From assembly GCA_964501785.1 (NCBI GenBank), contig CAZCUD010000005.1, forward strand, positions 186,001 through 250,000: 64,000 nt of DNA, given 5' to 3'. The stretch is from DATBSK01 sp964501785. Lineage in GTDB: Bacteria > Actinomycetota > Acidimicrobiia > IMCC26256 > PALSA-555. Shown in pieces: positions 11,238-20,000 of this stretch. The translations under genes were made by a program, and so were the position numbers. The stretch's first letter is position 1. Each line of letters opens with the position of its first letter. The notes beneath the pieces were generated by a model. The model saw nothing but the letters and a program-made list of their open reading frames with translations. It was not told the DNA's origin and searched no databases.

Positions 11238-12023
11238 ATGCTGAGCTGGCTCGGCGGGCTGCCGCTCTTCGTCCTGTTCCTGATCTTCTCGGGCCTCGCG
11301 GTCGCGACCACGGTCGTGGTCGAGCGGATCATGCGCCGCCTCACCGCGCAAGGGCCGCGTGAGTCGATCGGTCAGACCGCCTCCACGGTGCTCCAGGCGA
11401 TCACCGTCGTGTACGCGATCGTGATCGGGTTCGTGATCATCGACGAGTACAACCAGTTCCAGGACGCGGAGTCGCACCTCGGCGACAAGGCGGCCGCGAT
11501 CGTCATCGTGGTCGAGAACGCACACGCCTTCCCGCCCGACGAGAAGCGCGCGATCACCGAGGACGCGCTCCACTACACCCGGCTCCTCATCAACCAGGGC
11601 CTGCCGAAGCTTGCCAGCACCGGATCGCTGGATCTCGCCACGGGACGCTCCCTCCACCACCTCTACGAGACCGTGCAGTCGGTGGAGCCCACGACGCAGG
11701 TGCAGCGAACCGCGTACGACTCGATCGTGCGGTCACTCGACGCGATCGTCGCCACTCGATCCGATCTGCTCGGCGACGCGCGCGCGGCGATCCCGGCGTC
11801 GCTGTTCTGGGTGCTGGTGCTGCTCGGGGTCGCCACGATGGCGACCGCGGCCGTGCTCGACACCAAGCACCGACGGTCGCACCTGATGATCCTCTCGATG
11901 CTGGCGATCGCCGTGGGCGCGAACCTCGCGCTCGTCGTGGGCCTCGACTACCCGTACAAGGGCACGATCAAGGTGTCGGACGAGCCCCTCGTGGAGCTCC
12001 TCGACGACCCCGTCGTCCGCTGA
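11238..12023 (+). CDS. DUF4239-like (bestrophin-like) membrane protein
   Basis: The 261-residue protein has two N-terminal membrane helices (about residues 5-25 and 52-72). A soluble helical segment of about 110 residues contains YNQFQDAESHLGDKA. Two C-terminal helices (about 185-205 and 215-235) follow. This 2+2 topology fits DUF4239. The gene starts 23 nt after the FeS reductase and may be cotranscribed. The function is unknown; the family has a bestrophin-like fold, so an ion-channel role is possible. Confidence 0.7.
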   Translation: MLSWLGGLPLFVLFLIFSGLAVATTVVVERIMRRLTAQGPRESIGQTASTVLQAITVVYAIVIGFVIIDEYNQFQDAESHLGDKAAAIVIVVENAHAFPPDEKRAITEDALHYTRLLINQGLPKLASTGSLDLATGRSLHHLYETVQSVEPTTQVQRTAYDSIVRSLDAIVATRSDLLGDARAAIPASLFWVLVLLGVATMATAAVLDTKHRRSHLMILSMLAIAVGANLALVVGLDYPYKGTIKVSDEPLVELLDDPVVR

Positions 12024-12055
12024 CGCAGCCCGTGGCCGGGCACCGTTCGGCCACC

Positions 12056-12061
12056 TAGGTT
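12056..12061 (+). promoter_or_regulatory. -10 TAGGTT, leaderless-type promoter
   Basis: TAGGTT ends 6 nt before the GTG of the ABC1 kinase gene. Confidence 0.5.
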
Positions 12062-12067
12062 CTGCCC

Positions 12068-14032
12068 GTGGAGCTCGTCCTCAACATCATCCTGCTGATC
12101 GTCTTCATGCTCGCGGTCGGCTGGCTCTGCGGCCGGGTCCTCGGCGTGCGACTCGGGCGCTGGAGCGCGGCACTGGTCGGCTTCCTCGGCTGGATCGGCG
12201 GCGCGTCCGCCGCCGTCTTCGTGCTGGGGGAGGACGGTCAGCTCGAGGTCGAGAGCTTCGAGGAGATCGTCGGCGTCATCGCCATCACGATCGCGTTCGG
12301 CGTCCTGGCCGCGATGCCGATCGCGATCGCGATCGAGCTGCTCACCCGGCGGCCCGACGGGCGGCCGCGCCGTCGCAAGCGTCTGCTGCTCCACCCGATC
12401 CGCTCCGTGAAGGCTGCGCTCGCACCGTACGGCCGCCTGCGCGAGGTGGCCGGCAACGCGCGCCGGGAGGGGCTGATGCACCTCCGCTACGCGTCGGCGA
12501 ACGCCCTCGACTCACCTGAGTTCGCGGTGCGGCTGCGCAAGACGCTCGAGGACTCGGGCGGGATGCTGGTGAAGTTCGGGCAGATCGCGTCGACCCGCGG
12601 CGACCTGCTGCCCGAGACGCTGACCAGCGAGCTGGCGCGGCTGCGCGCCGACGTGCGGCCCGTCCCGCCCGACGAGGTGCGCGAGGTGCTCGAGCACGAG
12701 CTCGGTGAGCCCGTCGACGCCGCGTTCGCCTCCTTCGACTGGGAGCCGCTCGCGGCCGCGTCGATCGGTCAGACCCATCGGGCGGTGCTGCGCGACGGCA
12801 CGCGTGTGGTCGTGAAGGTGCAGCGACCCCACATCGACGAGGTCGTGGAGCGCGACGCCGCGGTGCTGCGGCTCGCGGCGCGCCAGGCCGAACGGCGGTC
12901 GGACGCGGCGCGGCGGGTGCACGCCCGGATGCTCGTCGAGGAGCTCATCACCGGGATCGAGGAAGAGCTCGACTACCTCCACGAGGCGTCCTCGGGTGAG
13001 CGGCTGCGGGAGAACCTCGGCGAGCAGCCCGGCATCGGGGTGCCGATCGTGCACCGCGACCTGTCGACGCCGCGGGTGCTGGTGATGGAGGAGGTGCCCG
13101 GTCGCCCGGTCGACGACCAGGCCGCGCTGGACGCCACCGGTGTGCCCCGCACCGAGCTCGCCAAGCGGCTGCTCGGCTCGTTCTTCGCCCAGGTGCTGCA
13201 CGACGGGCTGTACCACGGCGACCCGCACCCCGGGAACCTCTTCGTCGACGCCGAAGGCACGATCTGGTTCCTCGACTTCGGTGCCGTCGGTCGCCTCGAC
13301 GCGCTCAGCCTCGAGGGCCTCCAGGGCATCGGCCTCGGGTTCGCGATGCGAGACCCCAACGTGCTCGCCCGGGCGGTGCGCCACCTCGCCGGCGACCACG
13401 GCGCGGTCGACCTCCGGGCGCTCGAGGCCGACCTGGCCCGCATGCTCGGCGAGGTCGACGCCGGCGGAGGGATGGACCCCTCGCTCATCGTCGAGGTGCT
13501 CGACGTGATGGAGCGCCACGAGCTCACCCCGCCGGGGGCGCTCACCATCCTCTCGCGGGCGATGCTGACCCTCGAGGGGACGCTCGGGATCATCGACCCG
13601 GGCTTCGACCTGGCCCGCCAGGGCAGCGAGCTCGTCGCCGACGAGCGCGAGGCGATCGCGGATCCCCAGGCGCTCCTCCAGAAGGAGCTGCTGCGGGCGC
13701 TGCCGTCGCTGCGGACGCTGCCCGAGCACACCGAGGCGCTCGCGAACCAGATGCGCTCGGGTCGGTTCACCGTGCGCACGGAGCGCTACGCCGGGGGCGA
13801 CCGACGCGTCGTCGAGCAGTGGGTCGACCGCGCCATCCTCGCCGGCGTCGGCGTGATCGGGACCGTGGCGTCCGCCCTGCTGGTGCTTGCGGGGTCGTTG
13901 TCGCCCGACGACGACATCCAGGAGGCGTGCTGGGTGCTCGGCTTCGCCGGGCTCGCGTTCGCGGCCGTGCTGCTCATGCGCAGCGCCGCGCAGGCCCTCC
14001 GCCGCCTCCCCGTCCGCGACGAGCCCTACTGA
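12068..14032 (+). CDS. ABC1/UbiB-family (AarF-like) atypical kinase
   Basis: The 654-residue protein has three N-terminal membrane helices (to about residue 80). The ABC1 kinase-like fold follows: the Ala-rich loop and lysine (AAASIGQTHRAVL, VVVKVQRP), the catalytic HGDPHPGNLF and the metal-binding FLDFGAVGRL. Two C-terminal membrane helices (about 600-640) complete it. These ATPases support isoprenoid-quinone biosynthesis or lipid homeostasis. Actinobacteria use menaquinone, so the exact substrate is unclear. The N-terminal membrane segments are longer than in E. coli UbiB. Confidence 0.9.
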   Translation: MELVLNIILLIVFMLAVGWLCGRVLGVRLGRWSAALVGFLGWIGGASAAVFVLGEDGQLEVESFEEIVGVIAITIAFGVLAAMPIAIAIELLTRRPDGRPRRRKRLLLHPIRSVKAALAPYGRLREVAGNARREGLMHLRYASANALDSPEFAVRLRKTLEDSGGMLVKFGQIASTRGDLLPETLTSELARLRADVRPVPPDEVREVLEHELGEPVDAAFASFDWEPLAAASIGQTHRAVLRDGTRVVVKVQRPHIDEVVERDAAVLRLAARQAERRSDAARRVHARMLVEELITGIEEELDYLHEASSGERLRENLGEQPGIGVPIVHRDLSTPRVLVMEEVPGRPVDDQAALDATGVPRTELAKRLLGSFFAQVLHDGLYHGDPHPGNLFVDAEGTIWFLDFGAVGRLDALSLEGLQGIGLGFAMRDPNVLARAVRHLAGDHGAVDLRALEADLARMLGEVDAGGGMDPSLIVEVLDVMERHELTPPGALTILSRAMLTLEGTLGIIDPGFDLARQGSELVADEREAIADPQALLQKELLRALPSLRTLPEHTEALANQMRSGRFTVRTERYAGGDRRVVEQWVDRAILAGVGVIGTVASALLVLAGSLSPDDDIQEACWVLGFAGLAFAAVLLMRSAAQALRRLPVRDEPY

Positions 14033-14050
14033 CGCGCGGGCGGGACTCGG

Positions 14051-14146
14051 GCATGTGACCCGGGGCCACCGCCCGATCCCCCGCATGTGACCCTGGGCCA
14101 CCGCCACGGTGGCTCACGCTCACATGGTGGGTCAGCGTCACATGCC
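14051..14146. repeat. Four-arm CATGTGAC repeat between convergent genes
   Basis: Two direct units start with GCATGTGACCC and end GGGCCACCGCC or GGCCACCGCC (14051-14073, 14083-14105). Two inverted units end in CACATG (14108-14127, 14129-14146). Units 2 and 3 can fold into a hairpin of about 19 bp with 3 mismatches. The position between the convergent ABC1 kinase and dcd genes suggests a bidirectional terminator. Confidence 0.6.
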
Positions 14147-14162
14147 GAGCGGGCGGCCGAGC

Positions 14163-14732
14163 TCAGTGGTCGCGGAAGTTGAGGTAGTAGCGCGACGGGG
14201 TCGGGCCGCGCTGGCCCTGGTACTTCGAGCCGGCCTCACCCGACCCGTAGGGGTGCTCGGCCGACGTCGTCATCTTGAGGAAGGAGATCTGCCCGATCTT
14301 CATCCCGGGGTAGAGAGCGATCGGCAGCGTCGCCACGTTGGACAGCTCGAGCGTCAGGTGCCCGCTGAAGCCCGCATCGACGAATCCCGCAGTGACGTGA
14401 GTCAACAGCCCGAGACGCGCCAACGACGACTTGCCGTCGAGCCGGGCCACGATGTCGTCGGCGATCGTCACGACCTCGAACGTGGACGCGAGCGCGAACT
14501 CTCCGGGGTGGAGGATGAAGCGACCGTCGTCCGCGACCTCGACGAGCTCGGTCAGGTCCTCCTGGGGCTCCTTCGGGTCGATGAAGGGAGTGGTGTCGTT
14601 GCGGAAGACGCGGAAGTAGCGGTCGATCCGCAGGTCGACCGACGACGGCTGGATCGCGTTGTCGGCCAGCGGGTCGATCACGATGCGCCCGGCGTCGAGC
14701 TCTTCGCGGATGGTGCGGTCCGACAGGATCAC
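14163..14732 (-). CDS. dcd: dCTP deaminase, bifunctional DCD-DUT type
   Basis: Dcd makes dUMP for thymidylate synthesis. The 189-residue protein has GKSSLARLGL (the conserved Ser-Arg of the active site), HVTAGFVDAGFSGHLTLEL and the C-terminal GSKYQGQRGPTPS. The AGFVDAGFSG sequence follows the bifunctional dCTP deaminase/dUTPase of M. tuberculosis and Methanocaldococcus, where the enzyme goes from dCTP to dUMP directly. E. coli Dcd instead has HRIDPGWSG. The start is GTG with a leaderless-type promoter. Confidence 0.95.
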   Translation of the reverse strand: MILSDRTIREELDAGRIVIDPLADNAIQPSSVDLRIDRYFRVFRNDTTPFIDPKEPQEDLTELVEVADDGRFILHPGEFALASTFEVVTIADDIVARLDGKSSLARLGLLTHVTAGFVDAGFSGHLTLELSNVATLPIALYPGMKIGQISFLKMTTSAEHPYGSGEAGSKYQGQRGPTPSRYYLNFRDH

Positions 14733-14740
14733 GGCTGCGG

Positions 14741-14746
14741 AGCCTA
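14741..14746 (-). promoter_or_regulatory. -10 TAGGCT of dcd, leaderless-type
   Basis: On the minus strand TAGGCT ends 8 nt before the dcd GTG, and there is no Shine-Dalgarno. Confidence 0.5.
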
Positions 14747-14760
14747 AAGGGTCGGCGCAG

Positions 14761-14766
14761 TACGAT
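14761..14766 (+). promoter_or_regulatory. -10 TACGAT upstream of tRNA-Gly
   Basis: TACGAT ends 10 nt before the first base of the tRNA, which suits a start a few bases upstream. No convincing -35 is seen. Confidence 0.4.
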
Positions 14767-14776
14767 CCGGGCTCAC

Positions 14777-14847
14777 GCGGGTGTAGTTCAGAGGCAGAAC
14801 ATCAGCTTCCCAAGCTGAGAACGCGGGTTCGATTCCCGTCACCCGCT
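14777..14847 (+). tRNA. tRNA-Gly (anticodon CCC)
   Basis: The cloverleaf is complete: acceptor GCGGGTG/CACCCGC, D arm GTTC/GAAC, anticodon stem TCAGC/GCTGA with loop TTCCCAA, and T arm GCGGG-TTCGATT-CCCGT. The anticodon CCC reads GGG codons. CCA is not encoded (the next bases are CTG), so the CCA-adding enzyme at 35796-37199 must add it. Confidence 0.96.
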
Positions 14848-14908
14848 CTGGTACGGATCGGGGCCGGCCGCGTTAGCCTGCCGGCGCATCGGCTCGGGAG
14901 GGACTGCT

Positions 14909-15823
14909 GTGCTTCGTCGTTCGATCGCCGTCGTCGGGATGGCCGCGCTCGCCACGGGAGTGGTCGCCATCACTGCCAGCGGGGTGCAGGCCCAGACCGG
15001 TGAGGAGACGTTCGCCTTCAGCGGCGAGGAAGCGGCGTTCGTCGTGCCCGAGGGCGTCTGCTCGCTCAGCGTCGAGGCGGTCGGCGCGGCGGGCGGCGAC
15101 GGGGACGACGAGGGCGAGGGCGCGCTCGGTGGGAGCGCGACCGCGACGATGCCGGTGACCCCGGGCGAGACCCTGACCGTGGTCGTGGGCGGCGCAGGTG
15201 AGACCCCGGAGAGCGACGTCAGGTCGGACGAGTCACGCGGCGCGGTGGAACCGGCGGCGGGCACGCAGGGCAACGTCGGCGGGTTCCCCGACGGCGGCAA
15301 CGGCGGCGACGGCGGGAACCCGGGTGGTGGGGGCGGCGGCTCCACCTCGCTGGCTCGGGGCGACGAGGTGCTCGTGCAGGCCGGCGCCGGCGGCGGCGGC
15401 GGCGGCTACGAGGACACCGGGAACGGTGGCGCCGGCGGCGAGGACGGCGAGGACGGCACCGACGCCGACTCGGGGGCCGGCGGCGGCGACTCGGGTGGCA
15501 ACGGCGGCGCGGGCGGCGGCGCCGCGAGCCTCGGCAGCGCCGGCCAGCCTTCGACCGGCAACGTCGGGGGTGACGGCGCCGACGGCCTCGACGCCGGGGG
15601 CGGCGGTGGCGGCGGCGCAGTCGGGGGTGGCGGTGGCGGCTCCAACGGCGAAGAGGAAGACGCGGGCGGAGGCGGAGGCGGAGGCGGCTCCAGCACCGGG
15701 CCCGCCGGCACGGTCTACGCGACCGGGGTCGCGGGCGACGACGCCGGCAACGGCGTGCTCACGCTCTCGTGGGACCCGGGTCTCGCGTGCCCGATCGTCG
15801 TGGAGCCCCGCTTCACCGGCTGA
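14909..15823 (+). CDS. Secreted glycine-rich protein with C-terminal FTG tag
   Basis: The 304-residue protein starts at GTG after a GGGAGGGA ribosome site. Residues 1-28 form a signal peptide (cleavage near SGVQA). A small beta domain follows (ETFAFSGEEAAFVVPEGVCS to PGETLTVVVGG), of the type that introduces Gly-rich extracellular proteins. About 170 residues of Gly/Asp/Ala-rich sequence come next. The chain ends LACPIVVEPRFTG with no membrane helix. A -10 TAGCCT lies at 14874-14879. It is in tandem with another tagged protein. The likely role is an extracellular matrix or surface layer component; this is inferred. Confidence 0.85.
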   Translation: MLRRSIAVVGMAALATGVVAITASGVQAQTGEETFAFSGEEAAFVVPEGVCSLSVEAVGAAGGDGDDEGEGALGGSATATMPVTPGETLTVVVGGAGETPESDVRSDESRGAVEPAAGTQGNVGGFPDGGNGGDGGNPGGGGGGSTSLARGDEVLVQAGAGGGGGGYEDTGNGGAGGEDGEDGTDADSGAGGGDSGGNGGAGGGAASLGSAGQPSTGNVGGDGADGLDAGGGGGGGAVGGGGGGSNGEEEDAGGGGGGGGSSTGPAGTVYATGVAGDDAGNGVLTLSWDPGLACPIVVEPRFTG

Positions 15824-15934
15824 TCCGCAGGGCGACGTCGCCCACCGGACTGCCTCCACCTGAGCAGGGCAAGCCCCGTCAGATCGGGGTAACTTCCCGA
15901 CCCGGGACGTCGGCGGATGTGGGGAGAAGCACGA

Positions 15935-17047
15935 ATGCGCGGATGGCGTGCGTTGGTCGGTGTGGTCGCGGTCACGGCCCTGGGAGTCGCGACGCTCGGC
16001 ACCGGGAGCGGCGGAGCGGCGGGCACCGAGAGCAGGGCCTCGGTCTACGTCTCGAGCACCGACGACGACACGGTGCGGGTCATCGACCCGACGACGCAGG
16101 CCGAGATCGCCGAGATCGCGGTCGGCAACGAACCCCGCAACCTCGCGCCCAACAACGCGGGCACGTTCGTGTACGTCCCGAACCGCTTCTCGAACGACGT
16201 GAGCGTCATCGACACGAGCACCGACACGGTCGTCGCGACCGTCACCGACCCCGGCTTCGACGAGCCCTACGCGGTGGCGGTCACGCCGGACGACGCGTTC
16301 GTGTACGTCGCCAACAAGGAGGGCGGCGGCAGCAGCACGGGCTCGGTCACCGTGATCGATGCATCGACCAACACGGCGGTGCTCACGATCGACGACGCGT
16401 GCTTCGTCTCCCCCGAAGGGATCGCGGCCGACCCCACACGCGCGCGCGTGTACGTCATCAACCGCCAGGACGCTTCGGTGTGCATCGTCGACACGTCGTC
16501 GAACACGGTGGTCGGGTCGTTCACGCTCACGAGCGACGGTGCGCGCTCGGGGATCGTCACCCCCGACGGCGCCTTTCTGTTCGTCGGCGGCGGCGACTCC
16601 GGCAGCGTCGACAAGATCAACCTGGCGACCTCGGTCGTCACGCCGATCCCGGTGACCGGCGCTCCCCGGAACATCACGCTGTCGAACGACGCGACGAAGG
16701 TGTACGCGCCGGGGATGAGCGACGACCTCTTCATCATCGACGTGGCGACGAACGCAGTCTCGAGCATCGTGTTCACGGGTGCGGCCACGTTGTACGGCGT
16801 GGCGGTCGTCCCGGGCACCGACTTCGGATACGTCACCGACGCCGACGGCGACGTGGTCTTCGTCTTCGACACGTCGACCGACACCGAGATCACCGGGACC
16901 GGCTTCCCGATCCCGGGCACGCCGAACGCGATGAACGGACCCCGCGGCATCGCGGCGATCGGCGACCCGGTCCCGCCGCCCCCCCCGCCGCCTCCCCCGG
17001 GCCCGACGCCGGCCCCGATCGTCATCGAGCCCACCTTCACCGGCTGA
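15935..17047 (+). CDS. Secreted YVTN/YncE-type beta-propeller with C-terminal FTG tag
   Basis: The 370-residue protein starts at the ATG of MRGWRALV, chosen because GGGGAGAAG lies 5-15 nt upstream; an in-frame ATG at 15917 overlaps that site. A signal peptide runs to about residue 30. Seven or so blades repeat the YVSSTDDDTVRVIDPTT and VYVPNRFSNDVSVIDT pattern. A Pro-rich linker (eight consecutive prolines, then GPTPA) leads to PIVIEPTFTG at the end. The last 33 nt including the stop differ at only one base from those of the beta-helix gene at 2858-4069. The ligand or partner is unknown. Confidence 0.88.
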   Translation: MRGWRALVGVVAVTALGVATLGTGSGGAAGTESRASVYVSSTDDDTVRVIDPTTQAEIAEIAVGNEPRNLAPNNAGTFVYVPNRFSNDVSVIDTSTDTVVATVTDPGFDEPYAVAVTPDDAFVYVANKEGGGSSTGSVTVIDASTNTAVLTIDDACFVSPEGIAADPTRARVYVINRQDASVCIVDTSSNTVVGSFTLTSDGARSGIVTPDGAFLFVGGGDSGSVDKINLATSVVTPIPVTGAPRNITLSNDATKVYAPGMSDDLFIIDVATNAVSSIVFTGAATLYGVAVVPGTDFGYVTDADGDVVFVFDTSTDTEITGTGFPIPGTPNAMNGPRGIAAIGDPVPPPPPPPPPGPTPAPIVIEPTFTG

Positions 17048-17073
17048 CGACCGCCGCACGAACAGCGGCGCCT

Positions 17074-20000
17074 TCAGCGACACGCCGGGTCGTACCGGCG
17101 ACCGGGGAGATGACGCTCCCACTCGGCACGCGTCAGGGTGCGGCCCGCGAGTTGGCATGCGGTCGCCTCCCATGCATCGGGGTCGACGTCCCACACCGTC
17201 GCGAAGCCCCGGTCGGAGCCGACGACGAAGGCGCGACCACCATCGGCGGCGGCACCGAACGACGCGCCCGCGGGGAAGCCGAGCGGCTGACCGATCTCCT
17301 GCGCGGTCGCTCGATCGAGCAGGTGGATGGAGCTCGCGCCCGGGTCGTCGGGCCGGGAGAAGCGGGCGACGTCCAGCGCCGCGAACCAGCGGTCGCCGTT
17401 GACGAAGGCGACGCCGTTCGGGTCGTACTCGAGCGGGAAGCTCTCCTGGACGCGACCGGTGCGCGCGTCGTGGACCTCGATCACCCCTGATCCCGTCCGC
17501 TCGTTGCCGCCTGCGACGGCGAGCTGCTCGCCGGCGGTATCGAAGGCAAGCGCGCGGAGCCGCTGCGTCCCGGGCAGCTCGATCGCGTACTCCTGCCGGC
17601 CGTCGGACGTGCGGTACACGGTCGCGACGCCATCCTGCTCCCGGAGGATCGCGACGCGCCGGCCATCGGGGCTGAACCATGCGGTCGTGAGGTAACCGAC
17701 CTGTCCCGCCGCAGGGGTCGTCGCCCCATGCGCCTGGAGGATCGCGACCCGCTCGGTGCCGCCGTCCGTGACGCGTCGCAGCTCGATCCCGTCGGCCGAG
17801 CCTCCGACGAGGAGCTCGCCGTCTGGGCTCCATCCGTGGACGAACAGGCCGGGCGTCCCGAGCGAGACGATGGGCGCGCCGTCGAGGTCGGCGACCTCCA
17901 CGTCGCCCGCGCCGTCGGTCGTGAGCTGGCGGCGCAGCTCGGAGTCGTAGAGCACGACCCTGCGGCCGACACCCGCGGTCGTCTCCACCGGTTGCCCGCC
18001 GAGCGTCCACACGCGGCCGTCGCCGCCGGAGGTGATCGTGGCGACGCGCGGCCTGCCGATCGCAGCCTGCGCGATCACCGGACCCGTGGAGCGCCCCACG
18101 ACACGACCGGGGGCCGCGACGGCGGAGTCGCGGGCGCCCAGCAGCGCGACACGCTCCGCGCTGCGGGTGAAGAGCCGCCCGTCCTCGAGGAACAAGGGTG
18201 CGACCGTCGTGCGGTGCATCGTGATCGGTGCACCGACCTCAGTGCCCGTCGTGAGGTCGAAGACGTGCACCGAAGAGTCGACAGCGTCGCCGACCGCGAG
18301 CGTGTCGCCAGCCGCGTCGAAGTCCATCGAGGCGACGGGTCGCTCCAGGCCCGGGAACGAGCGAGTGACGCCGTCGGCGAGGTCGACGACGTCGACCGTC
18401 GAACCGCGAGCCGTGGCGACCTGCGTGCCCGGAGCGTCGATCGCGCCGGGCGCACCGTCGACCTCGGCGACCACGCTCCCGTTCGCCACGTCGAGGACCC
18501 GGGAGGGTCCCTGCTCGACCTCGCCGACGAGCAGGCGGCTGCCGTCGGCCGAGACGCTCAGGCTCGTCGGGAGCGCGTCGTTGCCCGTCCTCGGCACGAC
18601 CCCGAGCGAGCGCCGGTCGGCACGGCCGGCCGACAGGTCCCAGGCGCTGACCGACCCGTCGCCCGCCGTGGTGAACAGTACGTCGGAGTCGGTCGGATCG
18701 AACACGGCCAGCGCAGGACCGGGCCCGGCCTCGATGGGTGGAAGCGCCGGTCGCCCGCTCGCGTCGAGGATGCGGACCCGGCCGTCTTCGCCCGCGACCG
18801 CCAGCCTGCGGTCGTCCGCGCTGAACGATGCCGCGACTCCGGGAGAGGATGCGCGCGTGGGCGGCCTCGTCGTCCGCTGTCCGGTTCTCAGCTCGACGAG
18901 CTCGACGCCACCGTTCGCAAGTGGGACCGCCACACGGCGGCCGTCATGCGTGACGGCTGCGAGCCCGGCGTCGGGTCCGACCGCCACGCTGTGCTCCAGG
19001 CCCGGCGGGGTCGCGGCCAGCGCGGCTTCGAGAGCACCGTCGGTCGACGGGGAGCGGTGGAGACGGCGTGCCTGCACCGCCAGCAGCAGCGACAGGTCGG
19101 TGTCGCCGGGAACCGACCCACGGGCACGGGCGGCCAGGCGGGACGCGTCGGCGACCGTGTCCGAACGTGACGCCTGGCTCTCGGACCGGTCGGCGTCCGA
19201 GCTGCGATCGACTGCGATCAAGCCGACCACGACGACTGCCACGAGCGCCGCAGCGATCGAGCCGACGAGGACCCGCAGTCGCCTGGTGCTGACGATCCGC
19301 CGGCGACCCGTCGACAGGTCGTCCCAGAGCGACTCGAGCCACTCAAGGTCGACGTCGTCGCGACCCGCGGGTGTCGACACGGCCCCCGGTCGGGGTTCGA
19401 CCAGGAGGTTGCGATCGTGGTCGAGGATCGCGGCCTCGAGGTCACGCAGCTCTGGCCCCGGTTCGACGCCCAGCTCCTCGACGAGCATCGAGCGCGCACG
19501 CTGGAAGGTGCGGAGGGCGTCCGCCTGTCGACCCGCGCGGTAGAGCGCCAGCATGAGGTTCATCCAGAGGCGCTCGCGGAACGGCTCCGCGTCGACGGCC
19601 GCTTCGAGTGCAGGCACGAGCTCGCTCGAACGGCCGAGCTCGAGCTGCGCGCTGGTGAAGTCCTCGAATGCGGCGGCACGCTGCTCGCCGAGCCGCGTGC
19701 GCTCGAGCGCCACGAAGTCGGCCTCCGCGACGTCGTCGTACGGGCGCCCGCGCCAGAGCGAGAGGGCGTCGTGCAACGTGTCGACCGCGCCGCCGGCGTC
19801 GCCCGCCGCGAGCCGCGCCCGCCCGGCACCGACGCGCTCGACGAAGCGGCCGGCGTCGACGGCATCCGGATCGATCCGGAGCCGGTACCCCGAGCCCTCC
19901 GTCGTGAGGACGCGGAACGGGCCGCCACGTGGCTGGTCGGGCTCGAGGGTGCGCCGGAGGCGGGCCACATAAATCTGGAGCGACTTCTCGGCAGAGCGGG

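Noticed and set aside
15796..15823. LPXTG, PEP-CTERM or lipobox explanation of the FTG endings
   Set aside because: There is no LPXTG motif, no C-terminal hydrophobic helix and no basic tail after the motif; the Gly is the final residue in all four proteins.
15233..18010. A 925-codon open frame on the - strand
   Set aside because: It overlaps two secreted protein genes and the regulator in another frame. The long run is caused by GC-rich repeats.
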